Source: Mesonia aquimarina (GTDB lineage Bacteria > Bacteroidota > Bacteroidia > Flavobacteriales > Flavobacteriaceae). Taken from it: 64,000 nucleotides of DNA. The stretch is from positions 112,796 through 176,795 of the forward strand of contig NZ_RCNV01000007.1 in the NCBI RefSeq assembly GCF_003667275.1. Reading direction: 5' to 3'. Positions 25,388 to 34,442 of this stretch are shown piece by piece (positions within the stretch are counted from its first letter, which is position 1; every line of letters starts with the position of its first letter). Made by a program: the position numbers and the translations under genes. The notes below the pieces were generated by a model. The model was not told the DNA's origin. It did no database searches and saw only the letters and a list, made by a program, of their open reading frames with translations.

Positions 25388-26072
25388 AGGTGTTTAATTG
25401 GTCAGTTATTGGGATATTGATGCTTTGCGAAGCTGAATTTCCTAAGCTATATGTAAACATTACGGTCTTATTTTTTAAGGTGGTAAATGTTTGCGAAAAA
25501 TTTGGGTTCTCATTGCTTAAAATATTTCCCTTCTCAAATCCTTGAGGACAGCTTCCTTCAATTTTCACAATATTATTTTTATAGGAATATTGACAATTAG
25601 CCATAAATAAAGATAAGGACCACGTAAGCTCTAGATCTTCTGCAGAGGTTTTTTGAATTGTAAAATCGAGTAATGCTTTTTCGGGTAAAATTATAGTTCC
25701 TAATGTATACTGATCTACATTTAGAATATCATCTTCTTGAAAATTTAAAATAGTAGCGGCGGAATAATTAGCTTTATCTAAAGAAAACGTGCTAGGACCA
25801 ATATTTTCTTTATTTATATAAATTAAAAAGTCATTGCTCTCACTTTGCAAAGATGTAAATAAGAAATTTCCATTCTCGTCCGTAATGCCTTCGCCTAATC
25901 GATAACTTTCAACTTCTGTGTTAATGGGGATGTTGGAGATCGGTTTTCCTTGGCTGTCTATCAATCTGCCTGAAACCGTAACGCGCTTGTCGCTTTCTAT
26001 ATTAATTTCTTCACAGCTGTAAAAACTGAAAAAAATAAGGCATAAAAAAACACTTAAAAATTTTAATTTCAT
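25371..26072 (-). CDS. Lipoprotein with carboxypeptidase-regulatory-like domain
   Basis: A 233-residue lipoprotein (MKLKFLSVFLCLIFFSFYSCEE, Cys 20). Residues about 30-100 (TVSGRLIDSQGKPISNIPI, then GITDENGNFLFTSL) form a carboxypeptidase-regulatory-like beta-sandwich, common in Bacteroidota surface and outer-membrane proteins. The C-terminal half has no recognised family. Overlap with the downstream barrel gene points to joint function at the outer membrane. Confidence 0.75.
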   Translation of the reverse strand: MKLKFLSVFLCLIFFSFYSCEEINIESDKRVTVSGRLIDSQGKPISNIPINTEVESYRLGEGITDENGNFLFTSLQSESNDFLIYINKENIGPSTFSLDKANYSAATILNFQEDDILNVDQYTLGTIILPEKALLDFTIQKTSAEDLELTWSLSLFMANCQYSYKNNIVKIEGSCPQGFEKGNILSNENPNFSQTFTTLKNKTVMFTYSLGNSASQSINIPITDQLNTYVFEY

Positions 26073-26141
26073 AAACTAACTTTTTTGTTAGATGAATAAA
26101 ATTAAGAAACGTTGCGTAAGCTAACGTGAATTAATATAAAC

Positions 26142-27356
26142 TTAATATAGCAAATATTTTTTTCGTATTGTTTCGTAATTCTCTAAGCCTTTTTTCCAAG
26201 TGGCTTTAATTTCTTTTTTGCTCATTCCAGCTTCAATTTGCTGCTGAAGTGTTGCCGTTCCCGCCAATTTTTTAAAGAAGTTATTAAAAAAATCATCCTT
26301 ATTTTTTGTGTTTTTATACGCCTTTATTAACCAGTCTAAATTAATTGCTGAAAGTTTTTCCACTGAAGATAAATCCATTCCATAACAAGTTTTTCCTTCA
26401 TTTTTAGGATATTTTGCCCCTTCATTTGATTGCGGAATATAATTATAATCGAAAACAGAATTCGGTAAATCTGGCGAACCAAATACTTGAAATTGTTTAT
26501 CGGTTCCGCGTCCGGCATTTACGTTTGTTCCTTCAAAAAAGCATAAACTCGGATATAAGTTAATAGCTTGGTCGTTTGGTAAATTTGGTGATGGTTTTAT
26601 GGGTAAGGAATAATTTTTTTGATGATTATAATGCTTCATTTTTATCACCATTAAATCACAACTAACCTTATTTTTTAACCATTTTTCGCCATTAATCATT
26701 TGTGCATATTCGCCAATCGTCATTCCGTGAACAATCGGTACCGGATGCATCCCGACAAAACTTTGCATTTCTTTTTCTAAAATCGGTCCGTCAATATAAT
26801 GTCCGTTAGGATTTGGTCGATCTAAAACCAATAACGGAATATTGTTTTCCGCACAAGCCTCCATCACATAATGAAGCGTAGAAATGTAGGTGTAAAACCG
26901 AACACCCACGTCTTGAATATCAAAAATCACAAAGTCTAAACCTTTTAACTGTTTATCGCTTGGTTTTTTATTATTTCCGTACAATGAAACAATAGGTAAA
27001 CCTGTTTTTTGGTCGATGCCGTCAACCACTTTTTCGCCGGCATCTGCTTTACCTCTAAAACCGTGTTCTGGAGAAAATACTTTTTTTACCTGAATTTTTT
27101 CTGCTAAAAGCGAATCAACCAAATACGTATAATTTCCGTTTCCTTTAAAAATAACCGAAGTCTGATTGCCAACAATTCCCACATTTTTTTCCTTTAAAAG
27201 TGGCAAATAAGCCGAAGTTTGGTTAGCACCAACAATAATTTCGTGTGTTTTTTGTGTAAGACTTTTTGTCTTATTTTGTTTTTTTGTTTGCGCTTGACAA
27301 GAAAGCATAGCCAAAGCAAGAATAAAAAATGTATTTTTGAACAATCGGTAAAACAT
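26142..27356 (-). CDS. DUF1343 / NamZ-like exo-muramidase lipoprotein
   Basis: A 404-residue secreted lipoprotein (FILALAMLSCQAQT, Cys 20). The family hallmarks are NVGIVGNQTS, FSPEHGFRGKADAGE (about 94-108), LPIVSLYG, FDIQDVGVRFYTYISTLHYVMEAC, LDRPNPNG and EGTNVNAGRGTD, which define DUF1343. A characterised member, NamZ, is an exo-beta-N-acetylmuramidase that removes MurNAc from peptidoglycan fragments, so cell-wall turnover is the likely role. Its ATG is only 8 bases from the start codon of the divergent permease gene, so both transcripts must begin inside the neighbouring coding sequence. Confidence 0.9.
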   Translation of the reverse strand: MFYRLFKNTFFILALAMLSCQAQTKKQNKTKSLTQKTHEIIVGANQTSAYLPLLKEKNVGIVGNQTSVIFKGNGNYTYLVDSLLAEKIQVKKVFSPEHGFRGKADAGEKVVDGIDQKTGLPIVSLYGNNKKPSDKQLKGLDFVIFDIQDVGVRFYTYISTLHYVMEACAENNIPLLVLDRPNPNGHYIDGPILEKEMQSFVGMHPVPIVHGMTIGEYAQMINGEKWLKNKVSCDLMVIKMKHYNHQKNYSLPIKPSPNLPNDQAINLYPSLCFFEGTNVNAGRGTDKQFQVFGSPDLPNSVFDYNYIPQSNEGAKYPKNEGKTCYGMDLSSVEKLSAINLDWLIKAYKNTKNKDDFFNNFFKKLAGTATLQQQIEAGMSKKEIKATWKKGLENYETIRKKYLLY

Positions 27357-27364
27357 AATTTCTT

Positions 27365-28603
27365 TTGAATTTCGAGTTTTTTATTTCTAAACGCCTCATC
27401 AGCGCAAAAGATTATAAAAGTAGTATTTCGGCACCAATAATAAAAATTGCTGTTAGTGCCATTGCTATTGGTGTAATTATGATGTTGGTTTCTGTAGCCA
27501 CCGGCGTTGGACTTCAACAAAAAATTAGAGATAAAATTGCCGCTTTTAACGGGCATATTAGCATCAGTAATTTAGACAATAACAACTCGCAAGATTCTCG
27601 TGTACCTATTTCTACCGATCAAGATTTTTATCCAGAATTTGATGAAATTAACGGGATTAACCACATACAAGCCGTTGCTACAAAATACGGAATTATACGA
27701 ACGGAAACCGACTTTGAAGGCATTGTTGTAAAAGGAGTAGGTCCAGATTACCGCTGGGATTATTTACAAGAATATTTGGTTGAAGGAAAATTACCAAGCT
27801 ACAATAAAGAAGATTACGGAAAAGAGATTTTAATTTCTCAATATTTGGCTAATCGTTTAGGATTTACATTAAACGATAAAGTTGTGATTTATTTTATGGG
27901 TGATAGTGCAGAAGATCGTCCGCGACTTACGGCCTTTACCATTAGCGGGATTTTTAATTCCGGATTTCAAGATTTTGATGAAACCTATTTAATTGCTGAT
28001 ATCAACCAAATACAACGCCTCAATAAATGGAAAAAAAATGAAGTAGGAAATTTCGAGATTTTTATAGATGACTTTACTCAAATAGATAAAAAAGGAGGCG
28101 AAGTTTATCAGCATATCGATTCTTTTTTAGACGCCAAAACCATAAAACAAGCTTACCCATCAATTTTTGAATGGCTCTCTTTATTCGATTTTAATATCGC
28201 GCTCATTATCGGCATTATGATAATTGTCGCAGGCATAAATATGATTACCGCACTTCTCGTTCTCATTTTAGAACGTACCCAAATGATCGGGATGCTAAAA
28301 GCGCTGGGGAGTACCGATTGGAGTGTAAGAAAAATATTCTTGTACAACGCCGGTTATTTAATTTTAAAAGGACTTTTTTGGGGAAATTTATTCGGTTTAG
28401 GATTGCTGTTTCTTCAAAAATATTTCAAATTAATTCCGCTAAATCCAGAAACCTATTACGTAACTGAAGCGCCGGTTTATATTGGTTTGCAGTATGTTTT
28501 ACTTATCAATATCGGTACCTTATTACTATGTTTATTAATGCTGCTTATTCCGTCGTATATCATCACAAAAATAAGTCCGGCAAAGTCAATAAAATTTGAA
28601 TAG
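27365..28603 (+). CDS. FtsX/LolE-type ABC transporter permease
   Basis: A 412-residue protein with one N-terminal membrane helix (about 26-50), a large periplasmic MacB-like domain and three C-terminal helices that form the FtsX domain (from NIALIIGIMIIVAGINMITALLVLILERTQMIGMLKALG to the end). This is the LolC/E or MacB-like permease layout. The start is TTG at 27365 (NFEFFISKRLISAKDYKSS), as expected from the conserved N-terminus of flavobacterial homologues. No ATPase gene is adjacent; the FtsE-like ATPase lies 12 kb away. A role in lipoprotein release is plausible but not shown. Confidence 0.85.
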   Translation: MNFEFFISKRLISAKDYKSSISAPIIKIAVSAIAIGVIMMLVSVATGVGLQQKIRDKIAAFNGHISISNLDNNNSQDSRVPISTDQDFYPEFDEINGINHIQAVATKYGIIRTETDFEGIVVKGVGPDYRWDYLQEYLVEGKLPSYNKEDYGKEILISQYLANRLGFTLNDKVVIYFMGDSAEDRPRLTAFTISGIFNSGFQDFDETYLIADINQIQRLNKWKKNEVGNFEIFIDDFTQIDKKGGEVYQHIDSFLDAKTIKQAYPSIFEWLSLFDFNIALIIGIMIIVAGINMITALLVLILERTQMIGMLKALGSTDWSVRKIFLYNAGYLILKGLFWGNLFGLGLLFLQKYFKLIPLNPETYYVTEAPVYIGLQYVLLINIGTLLLCLLMLLIPSYIITKISPAKSIKFE

Positions 28604-28642
28604 ATTTTTTAGCGGCTTGCGCATTTTTCATCAAAATACGCC

Positions 28643-28712
28643 GGGCTATTCGCTATATCTTTTTATATTTTTTGCTAGCGTATAAATATAAAAAGGATGC
28701 CGCTGCTATCCC
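28643..28712. repeat. Candidate REP-like intergenic hairpin
   Basis: In the 200-base gap between the permease and the cysteine synthase gene, arms at 28643-28670 and 28684-28712 pair imperfectly; the inner 12 bases (CTTTTTATATTT with AAATATAAAAAG) pair perfectly around GCTAGCG. The GGG and CGC ends also match. No T-run follows on either side, so it does not look like a plain terminator. It resembles dispersed intergenic elements I associate with Flavobacteriaceae genomes, but a second copy is not in this window. Confidence 0.45.
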
Positions 28713-28765
28713 TAAGCCAAAACCCATCTAAAAACGATCAGATTTCTATCTCCCATTTACTTTCC

Positions 28766-28773
28766 TATATTTG
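28766..28773 (+). promoter_or_regulatory. -7 box of the cysteine synthase gene
   Basis: TATATTTG matches TAnnTTTG, 32 bases before the ATG. No TTG sits at the standard upstream distance. Confidence 0.45.
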
Positions 28774-28805
28774 CAAATCTATTTTTAGAATTCGAAAAAA
28801 AAGCT

Positions 28806-29786
28806 ATGGATTATAAAGAAAATATACTAGGAACTATCGGTCATACTCCTTTAGTTAAAATTAATAAACTAACTGAAGAAATACCCGCTTTAGTTTTAGC
28901 AAAATACGAAACTTTTAATCCCGGAAATTCAGTAAAAGACCGTATGGCGGTAAAAATGATTGATGATGCTGAAAAGGAAGGACTCATAAAACCCGGAGGT
29001 ACAATTATAGAAGGAACTTCTGGAAATACCGGAATGGGCTTAGCCTTAGCTGCAATTGTACGAGGTTATAAAATGGTTTGTGTGATAGCAGACAAGCAGA
29101 GTAAAGAAAAAATAGATATTTTACGAGCGGTTGGGAGCGAAGTAGTAGTTTGCCCAACAGATGTAGATCCAGATGATCCTCGTTCGTATTACTCAACTTC
29201 AAAAAGATTGGCAGAAGAAACTCCAAATTCTTGGTACGTAAATCAATATGATAATTTATCGAATACCAAAGCACATTACGAAAGCACAGGACCCGAGATT
29301 TGGGAACAAACTGATGGAAAAATAACTCATTTTGTAGTTGGCGTAGGTACAGGAGGAACAATTTCTGGTGTAGGAAAATATTTAAAAGAGAAAAATCCAA
29401 ATATCAAAATTTGGGGCGTAGATACCTATGGAAGTGTTTTTAAAAAATACCACGAAACCGGCGAGTTTGATGAAAATGAAATTTACCCTTATGTAACCGA
29501 AGGAATAGGCGAAGATATTTTACCTAAAAATGTAAATTTTGATATTATAGATGGATTTACAAAAGTAACCGATAAAGATGCAGCGGTTTACACTCGACGT
29601 TTAGCGCAAGAAGAAGGGATGTTTTTAGGAAATTCTGCCGGAGCAGCCATAAAAGGCTTACTGCAATTAAAAGATCAATTTAATGAAGACGATGTAGTAG
29701 TGGTACTTTTTCACGATCATGGAAGTCGTTATGTAGGTAAAATCTACAATGATGAATGGATGAAAAAGCAAGGCTTTATTGACTAA
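28806..29786 (+). CDS. PLP-dependent cysteine synthase / cystathionine beta-synthase family
   Basis: A 326-residue fold-type II PLP enzyme. Motifs are NPGNSVKDRMA with the PLP-binding Lys (about residue 43), EGTSGNTGMGLA for the substrate loop, VGVGTGGTISGVG for phosphate binding and LGNSAGAA near the C-terminus. It catalyses beta-replacement on (O-acetyl)serine or serine, giving cysteine or cystathionine. Without the C-terminal CBS regulatory domains the two activities cannot be separated by sequence. It is flanked by its own promoter and terminator. Confidence 0.9.
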   Translation: MDYKENILGTIGHTPLVKINKLTEEIPALVLAKYETFNPGNSVKDRMAVKMIDDAEKEGLIKPGGTIIEGTSGNTGMGLALAAIVRGYKMVCVIADKQSKEKIDILRAVGSEVVVCPTDVDPDDPRSYYSTSKRLAEETPNSWYVNQYDNLSNTKAHYESTGPEIWEQTDGKITHFVVGVGTGGTISGVGKYLKEKNPNIKIWGVDTYGSVFKKYHETGEFDENEIYPYVTEGIGEDILPKNVNFDIIDGFTKVTDKDAAVYTRRLAQEEGMFLGNSAGAAIKGLLQLKDQFNEDDVVVVLFHDHGSRYVGKIYNDEWMKKQGFID

Positions 29787-29795
29787 AAAAAATAC

Positions 29796-29824
29796 AAATC
29801 CTGTTTAATTAAACAGGATTTTTT
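29796..29824 (+). terminator. Intrinsic terminator after the cysteine synthase gene
   Basis: Stem AAATCCTGTTT with AAACAGGATTT around an AATT loop, followed by T residues. It overlaps the upstream in-frame ATG at 29826 of the next gene, which argues for that gene starting at 29856. Confidence 0.88.
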
Positions 29825-29855
29825 CATGAATAAATGTTTAATTAAAAAATACCTT

Positions 29856-31955
29856 ATGAGAAAATTATGGCTTTTTACCAGTATAATAATAATGTTATCA
29901 GCCATTGTATCAGCACAAAATATAAATCAACCCAACGCAGGCTTACATATAAAAGTAGATATAGAGAACCCGTCAAGAGAAATAAATAACGGGATTGCAA
30001 AAGTGCAAGTGAAAGGAGGAAAAGCGCCTTATAAATATAAATGGAGCAATCAATCTACTTCTTTAGAATCTGAAAAAGCTACAGGACTTATAGAAGGAAT
30101 GTTGCATTCAATCATTGTAACCGATGCCAATGGAAAAAAAGCAAGTAAAAGCTTTACAATTCCGGCAAAATCAATTACCGAAATATTCAATAGCAATGTA
30201 CAACCCGCAGTAGATGTTTTAGGAAGTGTATTGTTTTGGGATCCTTTTGCAGCAATTGGTATATACGATCCGGTGGTGTATACGGAGCATAAACAAATAC
30301 CAATTCCTAATTGGGATGCTAAAACTAATGAAAAATACACCTTAAAAAAATGGGTGGTAGCTGAAGGAGAACGAGTAGAAGAAGAACAAGAAGTAGCGCA
30401 AATAACTACTAGTTCAGGAAAAGTAACTTCAGCAAAAGCTCCAACAAACGGAACGCTAGAGCATTTGGTAGAAGAAGGGAACGTGATTTTTAATCCAAAT
30501 AATGCTACCGATGTTATCGAGCAAGGGGCGCATATTTTTGCACAAATAAAATATGATGAGCCACAGCCATTATTACATCCTAATGGTGAAGTTAAAACTA
30601 ACACCATTCCGTTTATTGTAATTTGGTTAATTATAGGGAGTATATTTTTTACGTTTCGTTTAGGTTTTGTAAACCTAAGAGGATTTCGTCATTCAATAGA
30701 TTTAGCAAAAGGAAAATATGATGACCCTACGGCACCGGGAACAATTACGCATTTTCAAGCAATGGCGACAGCTGTTTCAGCAACCGTTGGTTTAGGGAAT
30801 ATTGCCGGTGTAGCGGTAGCAATTTCTTTAGGTGGTGCAGGAGCTACTTTTTGGATGTTTATGGCAGGTTTTTTTGCGATGTCTTTAAAATTTACTGAAT
30901 GTACCTTAGGTGTAAAATACCGTTTCATTAATAAAGAAGGTCGAATTTTCGGTGGACCGATGAATTATTTGCGTTATGGTTTGGAGAAAAAGAATTTAAA
31001 AGGCTTAGGAAAATTTTTAGCTGGACTTTTTGCTGTATTAGGAGTAGGCGCTTCTTTTGGAGGCGGAAACATGCTTCAGTCTAATCAAGCATTTGAAATC
31101 GTTTCTGAACAAATTCCATTTTTACAAGGTCAAGGATTTTGGTTCGGGATTATTTTTGCCTTGTTAGTCGGAGTAGTTATTATCGGTGGAATTAACAGTA
31201 TTGCACGTGTTACCGGGAAAGTAGTTCCTTTTATGGCAGCGGTTTATATTATTGGTTGTTTAATTGTAATAGGTACACACATCGAAAATATTGGTGGAGC
31301 TTTTTCAGCAATATTCAACGGAGCTTTTTCTGCTGATGCGTTAAAAGGAGGTTTTATAGGCGTTTTAATTGTAGGCTTGCAAAGAGCAGCATTCTCTAGT
31401 GAAGCGGGAGTTGGATCCGCAGCAATTGCGCACAGTGCTTCGAAAACAAATCATCCTATTGCAGACGGATTTACATCCTTAGTAGAACCATTTATTGATA
31501 CTATGGTAGTTTGTACGATGACGGCTTTAGTACTTATTTTTACAGGAATGCACGAAGTAAACGGCTTAGGCGGTGTAGAACTAACTTCTGATGCTTTTGG
31601 AAGTGTTATTTCTTGGTTTCCCGCGGTATTAGCATTTGCTGTGTTTTTATTTGCTTTTTCAACCATGGTTTCGTGGTCGTACTACGGAATGCGATCATGG
31701 ACTTATTTATTCGGGCAAAGTAAAAAATCAGAAATGCTTTACAAAGTTTTATTTTTAGCCTTTGTTGTGTTGGGAGCTTCAGTAAGTTTAGGCGCTGTAT
31801 TAAGCTTTTCTGATATGATGATTTTAGCAATGTCTTTCCCGAATATTATTGGATTATATATTATGTCTTCAGAAGTGAGAGCAGACATGAAAGCCTATTG
31901 GATTAAATTGAAAAAAGGAGAATTATATACCAATCCTAATTTTACTAAATCTTAA
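29856..31955 (+). CDS. Alanine/glycine:cation symporter with extracytoplasmic domains, copy 1
   Basis: A 699-residue protein that is about 200 residues longer than classical AGCS transporters. In order it has a signal peptide (MRKLWLFTSIIIMLSAIVSAQ), an SprB/Ig-like repeat (about 30-105: KVQVKGGKAPYKYKWSNQ, SIIVTDANGKKASKSF), a conserved FWDPFAAIGIYDPVVY, a biotinyl/lipoyl-like hammerhead (about 162-235: WVVAEGERVEEEQEVAQI, APTNGTLEHLVEEGNVI) without the modified MKM lysine, and then the complete multi-helix AGCS core (ATVGLGNIAGVAVAISLGG, FGGPMNYLRYGLE, EAGVGSAAIAHSASKT). It imports alanine or glycine with Na+ or H+. The second copy at 34443 has the same design. Start 29856 was chosen over 29826 because of the upstream terminator and the signal peptide. 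Confidence 0.88.
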   Translation: MRKLWLFTSIIIMLSAIVSAQNINQPNAGLHIKVDIENPSREINNGIAKVQVKGGKAPYKYKWSNQSTSLESEKATGLIEGMLHSIIVTDANGKKASKSFTIPAKSITEIFNSNVQPAVDVLGSVLFWDPFAAIGIYDPVVYTEHKQIPIPNWDAKTNEKYTLKKWVVAEGERVEEEQEVAQITTSSGKVTSAKAPTNGTLEHLVEEGNVIFNPNNATDVIEQGAHIFAQIKYDEPQPLLHPNGEVKTNTIPFIVIWLIIGSIFFTFRLGFVNLRGFRHSIDLAKGKYDDPTAPGTITHFQAMATAVSATVGLGNIAGVAVAISLGGAGATFWMFMAGFFAMSLKFTECTLGVKYRFINKEGRIFGGPMNYLRYGLEKKNLKGLGKFLAGLFAVLGVGASFGGGNMLQSNQAFEIVSEQIPFLQGQGFWFGIIFALLVGVVIIGGINSIARVTGKVVPFMAAVYIIGCLIVIGTHIENIGGAFSAIFNGAFSADALKGGFIGVLIVGLQRAAFSSEAGVGSAAIAHSASKTNHPIADGFTSLVEPFIDTMVVCTMTALVLIFTGMHEVNGLGGVELTSDAFGSVISWFPAVLAFAVFLFAFSTMVSWSYYGMRSWTYLFGQSKKSEMLYKVLFLAFVVLGASVSLGAVLSFSDMMILAMSFPNIIGLYIMSSEVRADMKAYWIKLKKGELYTNPNFTKS

Positions 31956-31978
31956 TTTTTTAAGCGAAAGTTTTTTAG

Positions 31979-32012
31979 AAAGCCACACTGTTTATAAGGA
32001 GTGTGGCTTTTT
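31979..32012 (+). terminator. Intrinsic terminator after symporter copy 1
   Basis: Stem AAAGCCACACT (31979-31989) with AGTGTGGCTTT (32000-32010), a 10-base loop and a T-run. Confidence 0.88.
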
Positions 32013-32093
32013 ATACTTTTTTAGTAGAATACGGATCTCTCGGTTTCTTGTATGCTGAAGTTTATAAAAAATAGTACCTTTAAGAAAAAAGTA

Positions 32094-32786
32094 ATGCATA
32101 AATTTCTATATCTTTTTTTAGGGCTGCTTTTATGTCTTTCTTCTTGTAAGACTTCTAAAATAGGTGAACAAAACTCTGCCCAAGAAAAAAACTACCTCGC
32201 TTTAGGCGATTCTTATACAATTGGTGAAAGTGTTCCGGAAAATAGACGTTGGCCGGTTCAATTAACTTCAGCCTTAAATGAAGCAGGTTTTGCCATTTCT
32301 TCACCAAAAATAATAGCAAAAACCGGTTGGCGTACCGATGATTTGTTAGCTGCAATGAATGAAGAATTAGACAGTGAAAAATACGATTTGGTTTCGGTGT
32401 TGATTGGTGTAAATAATCAGTATCAAGGAAAGCCGATTGAGATTTACAGAAAAGAATTTCGTCAAATTTTAGACGATGCTATTGGTTTTTCTAAAACTGG
32501 AGAAAATGGTGTTTTCGTGGTGAGTATTCCCGATTATGGCGTAACACCTTTTGGGCAAGAATCTGGTAAAAAAAATATTAGTCAAGAAATAATTCAATAC
32601 AATTCAATTGCAAAAAATATATGTCAAGAAAAAGGGATTCCGTTTTATAATATCACTCCAATTTCATTAGAAGCAGAATCAAATCAAGACTTAGTAGCTC
32701 AGGATGGATTGCATCCTAGTGGAGAAATGTACAAACGTTGGGTAGAAATAATTCTTCCTGAAGTAAAGAAAATGATGGTAAATTAA
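32094..32786 (+). CDS. SGNH/GDSL hydrolase lipoprotein
   Basis: A 230-residue lipoprotein (MHKFLYLFLGLLLCLSSCKT, Cys 18) with the SGNH blocks LALGDSYTIGES (Ser of GDS at about 37), IGVNNQYQG (Asn) and DGLHPSGEMYKRW (Asp and His). This gives a complete Ser-Asp-His set typical of esterase/lipase-like enzymes acting on acyl groups of lipids, glycans or small molecules. I chose the ATG at 32094 because it begins the lipoprotein signal; an upstream ATG at 32052 would add 14 residues. Its stop shares one base with the start of the DUF2851 gene. Confidence 0.87.
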   Translation: MHKFLYLFLGLLLCLSSCKTSKIGEQNSAQEKNYLALGDSYTIGESVPENRRWPVQLTSALNEAGFAISSPKIIAKTGWRTDDLLAAMNEELDSEKYDLVSVLIGVNNQYQGKPIEIYRKEFRQILDDAIGFSKTGENGVFVVSIPDYGVTPFGQESGKKNISQEIIQYNSIAKNICQEKGIPFYNITPISLEAESNQDLVAQDGLHPSGEMYKRWVEIILPEVKKMMVN

Positions 32787-34063
32787 TGCGCGAAGATTTT
32801 CTACATTACATATGGAAATTTAAAAAGTTTGATTTTCTACAAGCAGAAACAGTTTCGGGTAAAAATGTAGATATTTATAATATGGGAATGCATAATCAAG
32901 ACGAATCTGGACCGGATTTTTTTAACGCCAAGCTAAAAATAGAAGAACAACTTTGGGCCGGTAATGTAGAAATTCATGTGAATTCTAGCGATTGGTACGC
33001 GCATCAACACGAAGAAGATAAAAATTATGATAACGTTATTCTTCATGTAGTCTGGAAACACGATGTTGAGGTTTTTAGAAAAGATAATACCGAGATTCCT
33101 TGTTTGGTTTTAAACGGATTGGTGAAACCAAGAGCAATAAAAAATTATCGAGCTTTACTTGCTGATAAATATAGGTGGATTAATTGCGAAAAACAGTTTT
33201 CGGATTTTTCGGATTTTACATTCAATAACTGGTTAGAGCGCTTGTATGTTGAGCGACTTCAGGAGAAATCCTTATTGATAAATGAATTACTACATGAAAG
33301 TACAAAAGATTGGGAAGCTGTCTTATTTCAACTCTTAGCAAAGAGTTTTGGTTTAAATAAAAACGGAGATGCTTTTTTGCAGATGAGTAAGACAATTCCG
33401 TTTACTGTTATTCGTAAACTAGATAATGTTTTTCAGTTAGAAGCTTTGTTTTTTGGCCAAGCTAATATGTTGCTTTTGCCAAAAGAAGATGCTTATTATC
33501 AAGAATTACAAAAAGAATATACTTACTTAAAACAGAGATTTTCCTTAGTTGAAAACCCAAATATTCAAGTAGAATATTTTAGGTTGCGTCCGCCTAATTT
33601 TCCAACCATTAGGTTATCGCAATTGGCAAATTTGTATGCTAATAAATCAAATTTATTTAGCAAGTTAATTTCAGTAAAAGATAAAACAGAATTATACAAA
33701 ATTTTTGAATTAGAAACATCTGAATATTGGAAATCACATTATTCTTTTGAAAAAGAAACTTCTTCAAAAAATAAAAAAATATCAAAAAAACTAATTGATT
33801 TATTTATCATCAACACTATTGTTCCATTGCAATTTTGTTATGCAAATAGCAAACATAAAAATAAAGAGATTTCTTTTGATTTGATAAAAAGTGTAGCTCC
33901 TGAAAAAAATAGTATTACCCAAAAATTTACAGTTTTACGAAAACAAAAAATAGAATCAGCTATGCACACACAAGCTTTACTACAATTAAAACCAAATTAT
34001 TGCGACAAAAATAGATGTTTAAATTGTAGTTTAGGCTTATCTTTATTGCAAAAAAACACTTGA
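32786..34063 (+). CDS. DUF2851 family protein
   Basis: A 425-residue soluble protein. The N-terminal signature MREDFLHYIWKFKKFD, with GPDFFNAKLKIEEQLWAGNVEIHVNSSDWY (about 40-69) and NVILHVVWKHD, identifies DUF2851, a Bacteroidota-specific family. It ends with a Cys-containing YCDKNRCLNCSLG motif. The acidic/His arrangement PDF...EIH...HVVW recalls PD-(D/E)xK-like nuclease folds, but that is only an inference. The start codon overlaps the stop of the SGNH hydrolase (TAATG), so the two are translationally coupled. Confidence 0.88.
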   Translation: MREDFLHYIWKFKKFDFLQAETVSGKNVDIYNMGMHNQDESGPDFFNAKLKIEEQLWAGNVEIHVNSSDWYAHQHEEDKNYDNVILHVVWKHDVEVFRKDNTEIPCLVLNGLVKPRAIKNYRALLADKYRWINCEKQFSDFSDFTFNNWLERLYVERLQEKSLLINELLHESTKDWEAVLFQLLAKSFGLNKNGDAFLQMSKTIPFTVIRKLDNVFQLEALFFGQANMLLLPKEDAYYQELQKEYTYLKQRFSLVENPNIQVEYFRLRPPNFPTIRLSQLANLYANKSNLFSKLISVKDKTELYKIFELETSEYWKSHYSFEKETSSKNKKISKKLIDLFIINTIVPLQFCYANSKHKNKEISFDLIKSVAPEKNSITQKFTVLRKQKIESAMHTQALLQLKPNYCDKNRCLNCSLGLSLLQKNT

Positions 34064-34080
34064 TAAAGTAAATTTGCAGT

Positions 34081-34311
34081 ATGCAAAAAATAATTTATAG
34101 GCTTCGCTATTATTTTGAACGGAACGGATTTTATGTAAGTTCCCGTTTTGCAGATCGTTTAGGGATGCGTGTAAAAAGTGTTCGTTTATTTTTTATTTAC
34201 TTATCTTTTGCTACGCTAGGGATAGGTTTTGCTTTCTATTTAACCTTAGCTTTTTGGCTTAGACTAAAAGATTTAGTGTATACAAAACGAACTTCTGTTT
34301 TTGATTTGTAG
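34081..34311 (+). CDS. PspC-domain membrane protein
   Basis: A 76-residue protein with one PspC-type domain: a soluble N-terminus with FADRLGMRVKSVRLFFIYLSF and one hydrophobic segment (about 38-61). PspC domains are found in phage-shock and envelope-stress proteins. The gene lies 17 bases after DUF2851 and reads in the same direction. Function in this context unknown. Confidence 0.8.
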   Translation: MQKIIYRLRYYFERNGFYVSSRFADRLGMRVKSVRLFFIYLSFATLGIGFAFYLTLAFWLRLKDLVYTKRTSVFDL

Positions 34312-34442
34312 AAATTAATTCACTAACTTTTTAACATCTCCTTCACATTTTAACCTAGAAACCTTTGAAAAAGACCATTTTTTTAAGATATTGGCGTTTC
34401 AATTAATTTTAACATTAAATTAAATAAAAATAACGATATCTT

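Noticed and set aside
29826..29855. Earlier start of symporter copy 1
   Set aside because: It begins two bases after the cysteine synthase terminator and would put a hydrophilic stretch before the signal peptide.
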